The translations under genes were made by a program, and so were the position numbers. A stretch of DNA of 64,000 nt, taken from the NCBI GenBank assembly GCA_945983355.1, contig CAMFSU010000020.1, positions 1 to 64,000 on the forward strand. Reading direction: 5' to 3'. The DNA comes from an uncultured Clostridia bacterium. Its GTDB lineage: Bacteria; Bacillota; Clostridia; Oscillospirales; Acutalibacteraceae. The notes under the pieces are model-generated. The model made no database searches. It saw only the letters and a list, made by a program, of their open reading frames with translations, and was not told the DNA's origin. Positions 47,927-54,912 of this stretch are shown piece after piece. Positions within the stretch are counted from its first letter, which is position 1; every line of letters starts with the position of its first letter.

Positions 47927-48069
47927 GCTAACGCACCTCCAAACAATAAATAACAAAAGCGTGGACGCAATAACGCCCACGCATAAGAATACCAAAGAGA
48001 TTTTGGAACTTATTAACCCTTTTAAACAAAATCTTAGGGTGAGGACGATATACGCACTACTTTGTTGTA
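47927..48069 (-). promoter_or_regulatory. infC-rpmI-rplT leader with attenuator (L20-leader-like)
   Basis: About 140 nt from promoter to infC. It holds a terminator-like hairpin GCGTGGGCG...CGTCCACGC with a T-rich tail (47940-47982), a small hairpin CCAAA...TTTGG, and an upstream AGATTTTG (48027-48034) perfectly complementary to CAAAATCT (47998-48005) that overlaps that hairpin. The pairings are mutually exclusive, as expected of an attenuator. Position matches the Firmicutes L20 leader; identity as L20-binding is inferred. Confidence 0.7.
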
Positions 48070-48075
48070 ACAATA

Positions 48076-48103
48076 ATTATACACAATTTTTCTATTTTGT
48101 CAA
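48076..48103 (-). promoter_or_regulatory. Consensus sigma-A promoter of infC operon
   Basis: Minus strand: -35 TTGACA (48098-48103), 16-nt spacer, -10 TATAAT (48076-48081). Perfect hexamers; the -35 lies in the last codons of metK. Confidence 0.9.
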
Positions 48104-49276
48104 GTATTTTTTTAATTCATTTGCTTTATCGGTCTTTTCCCAAGGCAAATCAATATCTGTTCTACCCATATGACCATAAGCTGCGATTTGGCGGTAAATA
48201 GGACGGCGAAGCTGTAACGCATCAATAATTGCCGATGGTCTTAAATCAAACACACTATTTACCGCTTCAACAATTTTGTCGTCGCTGAGTTTGCCTGTAC
48301 CGAAGGTGTCAACCATTACAGATACAGGGCGCGCCACACCGATAGCATAAGCCAACTGAATTTCGCACTTGTCAGCAAGACCTGCTGCCACAATATTCTT
48401 TGCAACCCAGCGCGCTGCATAAGCGGCACTGCGGTCAACTTTTGTTGGGTCTTTACCCGAAAATGCACCGCCGCCGTGACGGGCATAGCCGCCATAGGTA
48501 TCAACAATAATTTTACGGCCTGTAAGACCTGTATCACCCTGTGGACCGCCAACAACAAAACGGCCTGTGGGGTTGATAAAGAACTTGGTGTTTTCATCCA
48601 TTAGCTTTTCGGGCACAATGGGCTTAATAACCTTTTCCAAAATATCGGCACGCAAGGCTTCAAGCGTAACATCCTCTGTATGCTGTGTAGACACAACAAC
48701 TGTATCAACACGGGTAGGCACACCATCGTTATATTCAACGGTAACCTGTGTTTTTCCGTCGGGGTTTAAGTAATCTAATTCACCACTCTTACGAACATCG
48801 GTAAGGCGCTTTGCCATTTTGTGAGCAAGTGAAATTGCCAAAGGCATAAGCTCTTCGGTTTCGTTACAAGCATAACCAAACATCATACCCTGGTCGCCCG
48901 CACCGTTTAAGTTATAAGCATCATCTTCGCCATCTTTAAGTTCAAAAGACTTATCAACACCCATTGCAATATCGGGTGACTGCTTGTCAAGAGCAACCAT
49001 AACAGCGCAGGTGTTACCGTTAAAGCCCGCTTTTTCACTGTTATAACCAATATCGCACACAACCTCACGCACAATTGCAGGTATATCAACCTGTGCGGTG
49101 GTGGAAATTTCACCCATTACATTTACAACACCTGTGGTGCAAAAGGTTTCACAAGCAACACGGGCATAGGGGTCTTGACTGAAAATTGCGTCTAAAACCG
49201 CGTCAGAAACTTGGTCGGAAACTTTGTCGGGATGACCTTCGGTAACCGATTCAGAAGTAAAAAGCATTTTTGCCAT
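48092..49276 (-). CDS. metK: S-adenosylmethionine synthetase
   Basis: Makes SAM from methionine and ATP. 394 residues: [17 protein letters not shown] at the start, [18 protein letters not shown] near 118, [21 protein letters not shown] near 245 and [19 protein letters not shown] near 270. Controlled by a SAM-I riboswitch directly upstream, giving feedback by its product. SAM is also used by many enzymes in this window (radical SAM proteins, methyltransferases); MtnN recycles the by-product. Confidence 0.97.
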   Translation of the reverse strand: MAKMLFTSESVTEGHPDKVSDQVSDAVLDAIFSQDPYARVACETFCTTGVVNVMGEISTTAQVDIPAIVREVVCDIGYNSEKAGFNGNTCAVMVALDKQSPDIAMGVDKSFELKDGEDDAYNLNGAGDQGMMFGYACNETEELMPLAISLAHKMAKRLTDVRKSGELDYLNPDGKTQVTVEYNDGVPTRVDTVVVSTQHTEDVTLEALRADILEKVIKPIVPEKLMDENTKFFINPTGRFVVGGPQGDTGLTGRKIIVDTYGGYARHGGGAFSGKDPTKVDRSAAYAARWVAKNIVAAGLADKCEIQLAYAIGVARPVSVMVDTFGTGKLSDDKIVEAVNSVFDLRPSAIIDALQLRRPIYRQIAAYGHMGRTDIDLPWEKTDKANELKKYLTK

Positions 49277-49313
49277 TTTTAAAATTCCTTTCTATTTTTA
49301 AAAGCTTAAAATT

Positions 49314-49346
49314 CACAAAAAAACACCGCCTACTTTCGAGGCGGTT
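49314..49346 (-). terminator. SAM riboswitch terminator
   Basis: Minus strand ACCGCCT and AGGCGGT with a CGAAAGT loop, followed by a run of seven Ts. Lies between the aptamer and metK. Confidence 0.9.
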
Positions 49347-49360
49347 TTTATAAAAACAAC

Positions 49361-49452
49361 CTCATCTTTCGGATAAACCGACGGATTTAGCACCTTGTAA
49401 AAACAGGTTGCCGGGTTTCATCGGGCCGTGCCCCTCCACCACTCTTGATAAG
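49361..49452 (-). promoter_or_regulatory. SAM-I (S-box) riboswitch
   Basis: Minus strand: CTTATCAAGAGTGGTGGAGG opening, GGCCCGATGAAACCCGGCAA core and a closing GAAAGATGAG that pairs with the start (P1). These are the hallmark S-box segments. SAM binding should favour the downstream terminator and shut off metK. Confidence 0.96.
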
Positions 49453-49476
49453 GACGATATTTAATTTGCGTTAATT

Positions 49477-49504
49477 ATTGTAACATATAATCGAAATTTG
49501 TCAA
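49477..49504 (-). promoter_or_regulatory. Sigma-A promoter of metK
   Basis: Minus strand: -35 TTGACA (49499-49504), 16-nt spacer, -10 TACAAT (49477-49482), about 25 nt before the SAM aptamer and right after ribU. Confidence 0.82.
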
Positions 49505-49505
49505 G

Positions 49506-50090
49506 TTATTTTTTAAGTAACGGTGATAACTTTTTATAAACCAAAAAGCAAATTGCCGCATCAATTATTCCCTTTGCAAAGTTAAAGGGTAAATTGAAAA
49601 TAACAAGTGCTTCAAAAAGCCCGTCAACCGACGGTAAAATTGCCTGATACATACCAATAATTGCAGGCATTGGCAAGCCATATAACACTGAAAAAGCGGG
49701 ATAAACAATGAAATAGTTTGAAGCAATGCTTATAACGGCCATTGCCAAAGCACCCAAAAGTGAGCCAATAAGAGCAAATTTGCGGTTTTTGTTATACTTA
49801 TATATTGCACCCGCAACGCCAACAAAAATGGCACCAAGGATGAAATTTGAAACCTCACCCACACCTGCGCTTGTGGTGACAAAAAGGTGGAGTAAATTCT
49901 TCAAGAGGCAAACCACAATTCCGTAAAGCGGGCCGTAAACAAAGCTGACAATTAAAGCCGGCAATTCTGAAAAATCGAACTTAACAAACGACGGAATAAT
50001 AGGCAGTGGAAATTCAAGCAGCATTAACACAAAGCCAAGTGCACCGAAAAGGGCACAAAATGCAAGTTTTTTGATTTCTTCCTTACGCAT
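49506..50090 (-). CDS. ribU: Riboflavin ECF transporter S component RibU
   Basis: Substrate-binding membrane subunit of an energy-coupling-factor transporter for riboflavin. 194 residues with about six hydrophobic helices; the N-terminal ALFGALGFVLMLLEFPLP and FDFSELPALIVSFVYGP match RibU. The FMN riboswitch upstream makes the vitamin assignment firm. Start at 50090 (AGAGGTG 6 nt before ATG) rather than the in-frame GTG at 50099. The shared ECF energising subunits are not in this window. Confidence 0.93.
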   Translation of the reverse strand: MRKEEIKKLAFCALFGALGFVLMLLEFPLPIIPSFVKFDFSELPALIVSFVYGPLYGIVVCLLKNLLHLFVTTSAGVGEVSNFILGAIFVGVAGAIYKYNKNRKFALIGSLLGALAMAVISIASNYFIVYPAFSVLYGLPMPAIIGMYQAILPSVDGLFEALVIFNLPFNFAKGIIDAAICFLVYKKLSPLLKK

Positions 50091-50104
50091 AAAAAACACC
50101 TCTT

Positions 50105-50140
50105 AAAAAATATAACGCCCTTACATAAAATAAGGGCGTT
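50105..50140 (-). terminator. FMN riboswitch terminator
   Basis: Minus strand AACGCCCTTA and TAAGGGCGTT form a 10-bp stem with a 7-nt loop, then a T-rich run before the ribU RBS. Confidence 0.88.
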
Positions 50141-50161
50141 AAAAGTTATAAAAACTTTCAT

Positions 50162-50264
50162 CTTCTCTCATCCAGACTATACTGTCGGCTTTGGAATTTC
50201 ACCAAATCAGCCAAACGGCTCGCGGGCTATGACCGCCGGTGAGGAATTGCACCTCGCCCTGAAG
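50162..50264 (-). promoter_or_regulatory. FMN riboswitch (RFN element)
   Basis: Minus strand: CTTCAGGGCGAGGTGCAATT, CACCGGCGGTCATAGCCCGCGA, GGTGAAATTCCAAAGCCGACAG and GTCTGGATGAGAGAAG are the ordered conserved blocks of the RFN element. It should repress ribU when FMN is abundant. Confidence 0.96.
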
Positions 50265-50275
50265 ATTATAAAAAT

Positions 50276-50304
50276 ATTATATGACATTATTCGACATTTG
50301 TCAA
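50276..50304 (-). promoter_or_regulatory. Consensus sigma-A promoter of ribU
   Basis: Minus strand: -35 TTGACA (50299-50304), 17-nt spacer, -10 TATAAT (50276-50281), leading into the FMN aptamer. The -35 abuts the end of the THUMP methyltransferase gene. Confidence 0.9.
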
Positions 50305-51423
50305 TTACTTAAAATACATAAATAACTGGCATTTAATCATACCGTTATAAAGCTTTCGGCGCTTGTCGGCAGTTTTGCCGTAATGCTTTTCGAATTCGTC
50401 GTGTGGGCTTATGATAAAGTACTTTCTTCCCTCGCCCATTTCGAACTGTTTACCCATCACCTTATAAAGCTCTTCGGCGGCTTTAACATCTAAAAGTCGT
50501 TCGCCGTAAGGTGGGTTACAAATGGTAAGGCAACGCTTTTCGGGAGCTTTAAAATCCTTAACATCGCCAAGGGATGCTTTAACATATTTTTCAACACCCG
50601 CTTTTTTAGCGTTTGCAAGTGTGAGTTCTACACAAGCGGGGTCAATATCGTAACCTTGCGCTTTAAATTCAACATTTTTAAGTATCAAATCTTGTGCGCG
50701 GGTACGTTCCTCCATCCAAATTTTGCGGTCTAAAAAGCCAAAGCGTTCAGCCGCAAAAAAACGGCGAAGACCGGGTGCGGTTTTGGTTGCCATAAGGGCC
50801 GACTCAATTAAAATTGTACCGCTTCCGCAAAACGGGTCAAAAAGCTGTGTGTCGGGGTAAATTCGTGCCAAATCACACATTGCCGCCGCCAAGGTTTCTT
50901 TAAGCGGTGCATCGTTAGAATTACGGCGGTATCCCCTTTTATGAAGCCCGTCACCGCTTGTATCTATCATCATTGTAACCACATTTTTGTGAATAGAAAA
51001 ACGGATTTTATACTCACTGCCTGTTTCGGCAAAAATGTTTATGTGATAGCGCATTTTAAGGCGCTCAACAATGGCTTTTTTAATAATTGACTGACAGTCG
51101 GGTATGCTGAAAAGCTGTGAATTTATGCTCCAACCGTTTACGGGAAAAGCATCATCTTTACCTATATAATCTTCCCAAGGAAGTGCCTTGACACCGTCAA
51201 AAAGCTCGGTAAAGGTGGTGGCTTCAAATTCGCCGACATTTATCATAATTCTTTCCGCAAAGCGAGAGCATATATTAGCACGGGCTAGCATATTTTCTTC
51301 ACCGCTTAAAAGCACACGGCCGTTTTCAGCAGTTACATCCTCAAATCCCATTCGGCGAAATTCATCGGCGGCTATACTTTCCACCCCGAAAAGACATGGG
51401 GCAACTAAATTTATTTTGCTCAT
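50305..51423 (-). CDS. THUMP-domain class I RNA methyltransferase (RlmL/YpsC type)
   Basis: Probable 23S rRNA guanine-N2 methyltransferase. 372 residues: N-terminal ferredoxin-like and THUMP region (about 1-160), then the Rossmann methyltransferase with DPFCGSGTILIESAL near 195, YDIDPACVELT near 250 and the catalytic TICNPPYGERL near 300 (NPPY fits N2-guanine chemistry). It has no RlmK half. RBS GAGG. Follows a terminator after yabR, so likely its own unit. Confidence 0.92.
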   Translation of the reverse strand: MSKINLVAPCLFGVESIAADEFRRMGFEDVTAENGRVLLSGEENMLARANICSRFAERIMINVGEFEATTFTELFDGVKALPWEDYIGKDDAFPVNGWSINSQLFSIPDCQSIIKKAIVERLKMRYHINIFAETGSEYKIRFSIHKNVVTMMIDTSGDGLHKRGYRRNSNDAPLKETLAAAMCDLARIYPDTQLFDPFCGSGTILIESALMATKTAPGLRRFFAAERFGFLDRKIWMEERTRAQDLILKNVEFKAQGYDIDPACVELTLANAKKAGVEKYVKASLGDVKDFKAPEKRCLTICNPPYGERLLDVKAAEELYKVMGKQFEMGEGRKYFIISPHDEFEKHYGKTADKRRKLYNGMIKCQLFMYFK

Positions 51424-51433
51424 ATTTTAAACC

Positions 51434-51466
51434 TCAAAAAAAGGCGAAACCTTGCCGTTTCGCCCG
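51434..51466 (-). terminator. Terminator after yabR
   Basis: Minus strand GGCGAAAC and GTTTCGCC form an 8-bp stem with a 6-nt loop, then seven Ts. Ends the rqcP-yabP-yabQ-divIC-yabR unit. Confidence 0.9.
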
Positions 51467-51472
51467 TTAAAT

Positions 51473-51931
51473 TTATCTTGTTCTTCTTTTGGTGCGATTA
51501 GCTTCGGGATTTTTTCTCTTTAAATCCGAAAACTTTTCATCGCTTGTTTGCTTAAAGCGGTTCATCATTTCCTCAAAGCTTGCAGGTTCCTGCTTTTTAG
51601 GTGTCCAAGTAAACGAATTAGGTGCAGGTCTTTGTGCTTCGGTCGGGCGGCGTTCCTCCCTTGGGCGGCGCGGCGCGGCTTCAGTTTTTTCGGGCTCTAA
51701 CGCGCGTTTAATGCTTAAACTGATTTTTCCGTCATCGCTGACATTCATAACCTTTGCTTTAACAACATCGCCAACCTTGAAAAGCTCTGAAATGTCGTTA
51801 ATATAAGTGCGGGAAACCTCTGAAATATGTACCATTCCCGATTTGCCGTTGCCTAAATCCACAAATATACCAAAATTAGTTATTCCGGTAATTTTGCCTT
51901 CCACAATTTCTCCCACAGTGAGCTGCTGCAT
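51473..51931 (-). CDS. yabR: S1-domain RNA-binding protein (YabR-like)
   Basis: 152 residues: an N-terminal S1 domain (about 3-75; VGEIVEGKITGITNFGIFVDLGNGKSGMVH shape) and a low-complexity Pro/Arg/Glu-rich C-terminal tail ending in KRRTR. Likely a ribosome- or RNA-associated protein; the specific role is unknown. Position right after divIC is the same as yabR in Bacillus. Confidence 0.88.
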   Translation of the reverse strand: MQQLTVGEIVEGKITGITNFGIFVDLGNGKSGMVHISEVSRTYINDISELFKVGDVVKAKVMNVSDDGKISLSIKRALEPEKTEAAPRRPREERRPTEAQRPAPNSFTWTPKKQEPASFEEMMNRFKQTSDEKFSDLKRKNPEANRTKRRTR

Positions 51932-51959
51932 CTAAATTATTATCCCCCTAAATTTTTGC

Positions 51960-52250
51960 CTAATTGCCCGAAATATCAACAAATATCTGTTCATCAGAAT
52001 AGATATAGCCAAGTCTTTCACGGGCAGCTTTTTCAATAATTTGTTTGTTTGATTCGTCAGACAGCATGGCTTTAAGCTCAGCAATGTCGTTTTGTGTTTT
52101 TGCGTACTCCTGCTTTAAGGCGTTAAGCTCACGCTGACTTTCATTAAGTGTAGACCAAAGATTAACAAGGTTAGCAAAAACATAAACACAAACGAAAAGG
52201 CAAAGCAATTTTAAAATTACACTGCGTTGACGGCGCGGTTTACGCTTCAT
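51960..52250 (-). CDS. divIC: Cell division protein DivIC/FtsB family
   Basis: Septum-formation initiator. 96 residues: basic cytoplasmic start KRKPRRQRS, one membrane helix (about 12-32), then a coiled coil (NESQRELNALKQEYAKTQNDI shape) and the ending KAARERLGYI typical of DivIC/FtsB/FtsL-like proteins. Start at 52250 with AAAGGGGAAAG upstream; the ORF track is 15 codons too long. Confidence 0.88.
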   Translation of the reverse strand: MKRKPRRQRSVILKLLCLFVCVYVFANLVNLWSTLNESQRELNALKQEYAKTQNDIAELKAMLSDESNKQIIEKAARERLGYIYSDEQIFVDISGN

Positions 52251-52295
52251 AACACTTTCCCCTTTAATATCTAATCTTTTGTTAGTATACAACAC

Positions 52296-52757
52296 CTAGC
52301 CCTCTTTTTTCAAGTCCTTTTTAAATATTTTTTGGGTTTTATTAAATATTGTATTACAATATTTCACCCATTTTTTAATTTTTTCAAAAAGCCATATCAA
52401 AATGCGGTTTAAAAAGTCGACCATTTTTGCTGAAATTTCGTTTAAATACTTAAAAACCGCAAATAAAATTTTTACAAAAAAACGCGAAATGGTAAAATAA
52501 CAAATAAGAAAACCAACCGCGATTCCAATAAGAATATATCCCCTGATTTCACCGTTTGAGAGCGACATTAAAAGTAAAAATGTGAAAATTGAAATTATTA
52601 AAAAATAAATTAAATCTTCAAAAAACACCGAAATTGCAGTGGGGTTATATAATTTTCTAAACGCCCTAAATAAGTCGTAAAAAAGGCAATAGCCCACCCC
52701 AAACAAAACCGAGTATAAAAACGAAACTGCTTGAAAAGAACTGTCTATTTCCCACAT
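52296..52757 (-). CDS. yabQ: Spore cortex biosynthesis protein YabQ
   Basis: Mother-cell membrane protein required for spore cortex formation in Bacillus. 153 residues with four hydrophobic helices (about 8-28, 45-65, 70-92 and a weaker 95-110), then a basic cytosolic tail. FLYSVLFGVGYCLFYDLFRAFRK fits the YabQ N-terminus. Starts 2 nt after yabP, the conserved pair. Confidence 0.87.
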   Translation of the reverse strand: MWEIDSSFQAVSFLYSVLFGVGYCLFYDLFRAFRKLYNPTAISVFFEDLIYFLIISIFTFLLLMSLSNGEIRGYILIGIAVGFLICYFTISRFFVKILFAVFKYLNEISAKMVDFLNRILIWLFEKIKKWVKYCNTIFNKTQKIFKKDLKKEG

Positions 52758-52759
52758 AA

Positions 52760-53029
52760 TTATTTAAAAATTTTACCAAAAAACGAGCCACCGCTTTTTT
52801 GTGCGGTGTAAACAATAGCGTGGAATTTACCCTCTATCGAAATATCGCCCGTTTTAGTGTCAAAATTTATTATATGCAACCTTTCACCCTTTATGGTAAG
52901 GAGCCCCAAAGCAGTATCAAGCACAACCGTTTCATCATCAAAGGAAATACACTCCCTAATGCCTGAAGCGGTAAAGCTTCTGCGGTTTTCTAAAATAATA
53001 TTGCTGTTTTGCTTAATAATTTCTTCCAA
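52760..53029 (-). CDS. yabP: Sporulation protein YabP
   Basis: 89-residue YabP/YqfC-family protein required for spore cortex and coat assembly in Bacillus. Contains ITKGERLHIINFDT-like LLTIKGERLHIINFD and GDISIEGKFHAIVYT, the family pattern. TTG start at 53029 with AAGGGGTG 7 nt upstream. That RBS lies inside a 28-nt inverted repeat, hinting at translational control. Confidence 0.88.
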   Translation of the reverse strand: MEEIIKQNSNIILENRRSFTASGIRECISFDDETVVLDTALGLLTIKGERLHIINFDTKTGDISIEGKFHAIVYTAQKSGGSFFGKIFK

Positions 53030-53036
53030 AATTAAA

Positions 53037-53064
53037 CACCCCTTAAATATATATTTAAAGGGTG
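53037..53064 (-). repeat. 28-nt inverted repeat over the yabP ribosome binding site
   Basis: Minus strand CACCCTTTAAATAT followed by ATATTTAAGGGGTG forms a near-perfect stem across the rqcP-yabP junction; the right arm contains the AAGGGGTG RBS. It would hide the RBS when folded. Confidence 0.75.
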
Positions 53065-53070
53065 TAAATG

Positions 53071-53313
53071 TTATTCAATAATTTTATACATTAAAGCCGC
53101 ATCTTCTTTATGGATACTTTCTGTAAGGGTTAAGACCTTAACCTTAACAACGCGTGTGCCGAAGGAAATTTCAATTTCATCATTTACCTTAACATCATAA
53201 GATGCACGGGCAACCTTGCCGTTAACAAGCACACGACCTGCATCACATGCCTCATTCGCAATGGTGCGTCGTTTAATAATTCGGGAAACTTTTAAATATT
53301 TATCTAATCTCAC
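53071..53313 (-). CDS. rqcP: S4-domain RNA-binding protein RqcP (YabO)
   Basis: 80-residue S4/Hsp15-like protein that helps RqcH add alanine tails on stalled 50S subunits. [26 protein letters not shown] is the S4 signature. GTG start at 53313 with AGAGG 6 nt upstream. Lies 50 nt after hup, and before yabP, matching the Bacillus yabO-yabP-yabQ-divIC order. Confidence 0.92.
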   Translation of the reverse strand: MRLDKYLKVSRIIKRRTIANEACDAGRVLVNGKVARASYDVKVNDEIEISFGTRVVKVKVLTLTESIHKEDAALMYKIIE

Positions 53314-53331
53314 AGTAAACCTCTAATAAAA

Positions 53332-53360
53332 ATTAAGCCGTCTAAAAAGACGGCTTAAAA
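53332..53360 (-). terminator. Terminator of the HU gene
   Basis: TTAAGCCGTCT and AGACGGCTTAA form an 11-bp stem with an AAAA loop, T-rich on the minus strand. It partly separates hup from rqcP. Confidence 0.9.
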
Positions 53361-53364
53361 GCAA

Positions 53365-53637
53365 TTATTTAATAGCAGCTTTTAATGCAGCGCCAGCCTT
53401 GAAAGCAGGAGCTTTAGAAGCAGCAATTTCAATCTTGTCGCCGGTCTTGGGGTTGATACCTGTGCGAGCTGCGCGTTCAGCAACCTTGAAAGTACCAAAG
53501 CCGATAAGCTGTACAGAGCCGCCTACCTTTAATTCAGCAGCAACACTGTCAACGAAAGCTGCAAGAGCTTTTTCAGCGTCCTTTTTAGTAATGCCAGCTT
53601 TCTCAGCGATTGAAGCAACTAATTCTGTTTTGTTCAT
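53365..53637 (-). CDS. hup: DNA-binding protein HU
   Basis: Histone-like nucleoid protein, 90 residues. MNKTELVASIAEKAGITKKDAEKAL start, GFGTFKVAERAARTGINPKTGDKIEI arm region, and a KAPAFKAGAALKAA end: all standard. RBS GGAGG. Followed by a terminator and preceded by a 168-nt gap holding a probable promoter. Confidence 0.96.
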   Translation of the reverse strand: MNKTELVASIAEKAGITKKDAEKALAAFVDSVAAELKVGGSVQLIGFGTFKVAERAARTGINPKTGDKIEIAASKAPAFKAGAALKAAIK

Positions 53638-53713
53638 AATAGAACCTCCAATAATTTTTTTAACGGAAAAACCGTTTTGATAACTTGTCCGTACATACTA
53701 TTCGTACCATTTA

Positions 53714-53742
53714 TTTTTAACATACTTTTAGAAAAAAATCAA
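53714..53742 (-). promoter_or_regulatory. Possible sigma-A promoter of hup
   Basis: Minus strand: -35 TTGATT (53737-53742), 17-nt spacer, weak -10 TAAAAA (53714-53719). The leader downstream carries a small hairpin AACGG-TTTTT-CCGTT before the RBS. Confidence 0.5.
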
Positions 53743-53805
53743 TAGTTTTTTGCATTTTTTATAAAAATTGTTATAAATTTCAAAACATTTTGTGTAAAAT
53801 GGTTG

Positions 53806-54513
53806 TTATTTATTTAAAATACCCTTTATCACTGCCTCAATATAGTCGTAAAGAAGGGTTTCATCGGATATATTCATATCACGATAAGCGGCACCTGCAT
53901 CATTTCCAGCATCGTCAGAAACACGCCTTACAGCCAAAAACGGCACATCTGCATAATTACAAACATAGGCAATGGCGGCAGTTTCCATATCGCAGGACAT
54001 TGCCCCAAAGGCATTAGCCAGTTTAACTCGCACCTCATCATCACATATAAATGAGTCACCCGTAACAGCAGTGCCAAGCTTTGCCGTGGGTATAACCTCA
54101 TTTGCAATTTTTAAAAGCTGCTCATCGGCATTATAAATATATGTTGGCTGTGCGGGCTTTTCACAGGGTGCATAGCCAATCATAGTAAGGTCAAAATCGT
54201 GCTCTAAAAAGCGGTTTGGTAAATTTATTTCGCCACGCCCAATGCCTGAAACACCGCCCGAAAGGCCGTAATTTAAAATAACATCACAGCCCATGCTTAT
54301 AAGACAAACAGTTGCGGCGGTGGCATTAACCTTGCCAATACCGCACAATATTGAAATAACCTCAACAGCACCATTTTCGGTATGAATTTCAAACTTGTGG
54401 GCTTCCCTTTTTAAAACTTCAAGCTTTTCAAAGTCGCCCGCTTCTACCTTATTTCGCAATGCTTTATATTCGTCACCGTCGGCAACAACAATTCCTATTT
54501 TTTCAAAATTCAT
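53806..54513 (-). CDS. mtnN: 5'-methylthioadenosine/S-adenosylhomocysteine nucleosidase
   Basis: Splits the adenine from MTA and SAH, clearing by-products of SAM chemistry. 235 residues; GIGKVNATAATVCLI near 58, TGDSF near 150 and CDMETAAIAYVC near 172 (catalytic Glu), and the acid Asp in RRVSDDAG near 195. RBS AGAGG. Last gene of the recJ-to-mtnN series, 11 nt after the zinc-ribbon gene. Confidence 0.92.
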   Translation of the reverse strand: MNFEKIGIVVADGDEYKALRNKVEAGDFEKLEVLKREAHKFEIHTENGAVEVISILCGIGKVNATAATVCLISMGCDVILNYGLSGGVSGIGRGEINLPNRFLEHDFDLTMIGYAPCEKPAQPTYIYNADEQLLKIANEVIPTAKLGTAVTGDSFICDDEVRVKLANAFGAMSCDMETAAIAYVCNYADVPFLAVRRVSDDAGNDAGAAYRDMNISDETLLYDYIEAVIKGILNK

Positions 54514-54524
54514 AATTTTCCTCT

Positions 54525-54899
54525 TTATTCTTCGGTTGTAAATTCAAGCTTTGCCCCGCAGTAAGAACAAAAGATGGTATCCTCTTCAATAGCGGCACCG
54601 CAGGCAGCACAAATTCGTTTTGCTTTTGCGGCTTTAATTGCCTGCTTTATATCGTTAATTTCCTTGATTTTGGCATCAATGCTATCAACAAGCTCGTTGA
54701 TTTGCTCATAATCGACATCATCGCCCTTGTGCTTTTTATAGCAAAGCTCACCAAGTGCCTTGTAGTCCTTTGAAATCTTTGCTTCAAGAGACACAACATT
54801 AAATTTTTGCTTTCCTGTGTCAACTGCCTCCTCGGTTGCTTTAACCGCAACATCAAAGGCATCCTTCGCTTTATCAAGCAAATTTTCAAACATATCCAT
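54525..54899 (-). CDS. Small helical protein with C-terminal zinc ribbon, unknown
   Basis: 124 residues. About 1-90 is predicted to be helical and charged, with coiled-coil-like repeats (KAKDAFDVAVKATEEAVDTGK, then IDAKIKEINDIKQAIKAAK); about 95-115 is a zinc ribbon CAACGAAIEEDTIFCSYCG. Ribbon proteins of this kind are common but I do not know a function; the Cys pairs suggest structural zinc. AAGGAG 7 nt before the ATG. Sits between hemZ and mtnN in one operon. Confidence 0.8.
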   Translation of the reverse strand: MDMFENLLDKAKDAFDVAVKATEEAVDTGKQKFNVVSLEAKISKDYKALGELCYKKHKGDDVDYEQINELVDSIDAKIKEINDIKQAIKAAKAKRICAACGAAIEEDTIFCSYCGAKLEFTTEE

Positions 54900-54912
54900 A
54901 AATATACTCCTT

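Noticed and set aside
47927-48073. N-terminal extension of IF-3 in the ORF track
   Set aside because: It covers the attenuator hairpin and RBS and encodes no family sequence; AUU at 47926 explains the start.
50282-50298. TGTCGAA, the Spo0A box, inside the ribU promoter spacer
   Set aside because: A 7-mer is expected several times by chance in 64 kb and ribU has no known sporulation link.
53771-53806. AT-rich inverted repeat CATTTT-ACAC-AAAATG after mtnN
   Set aside because: Too weak and AT-rich to call a terminator with confidence.
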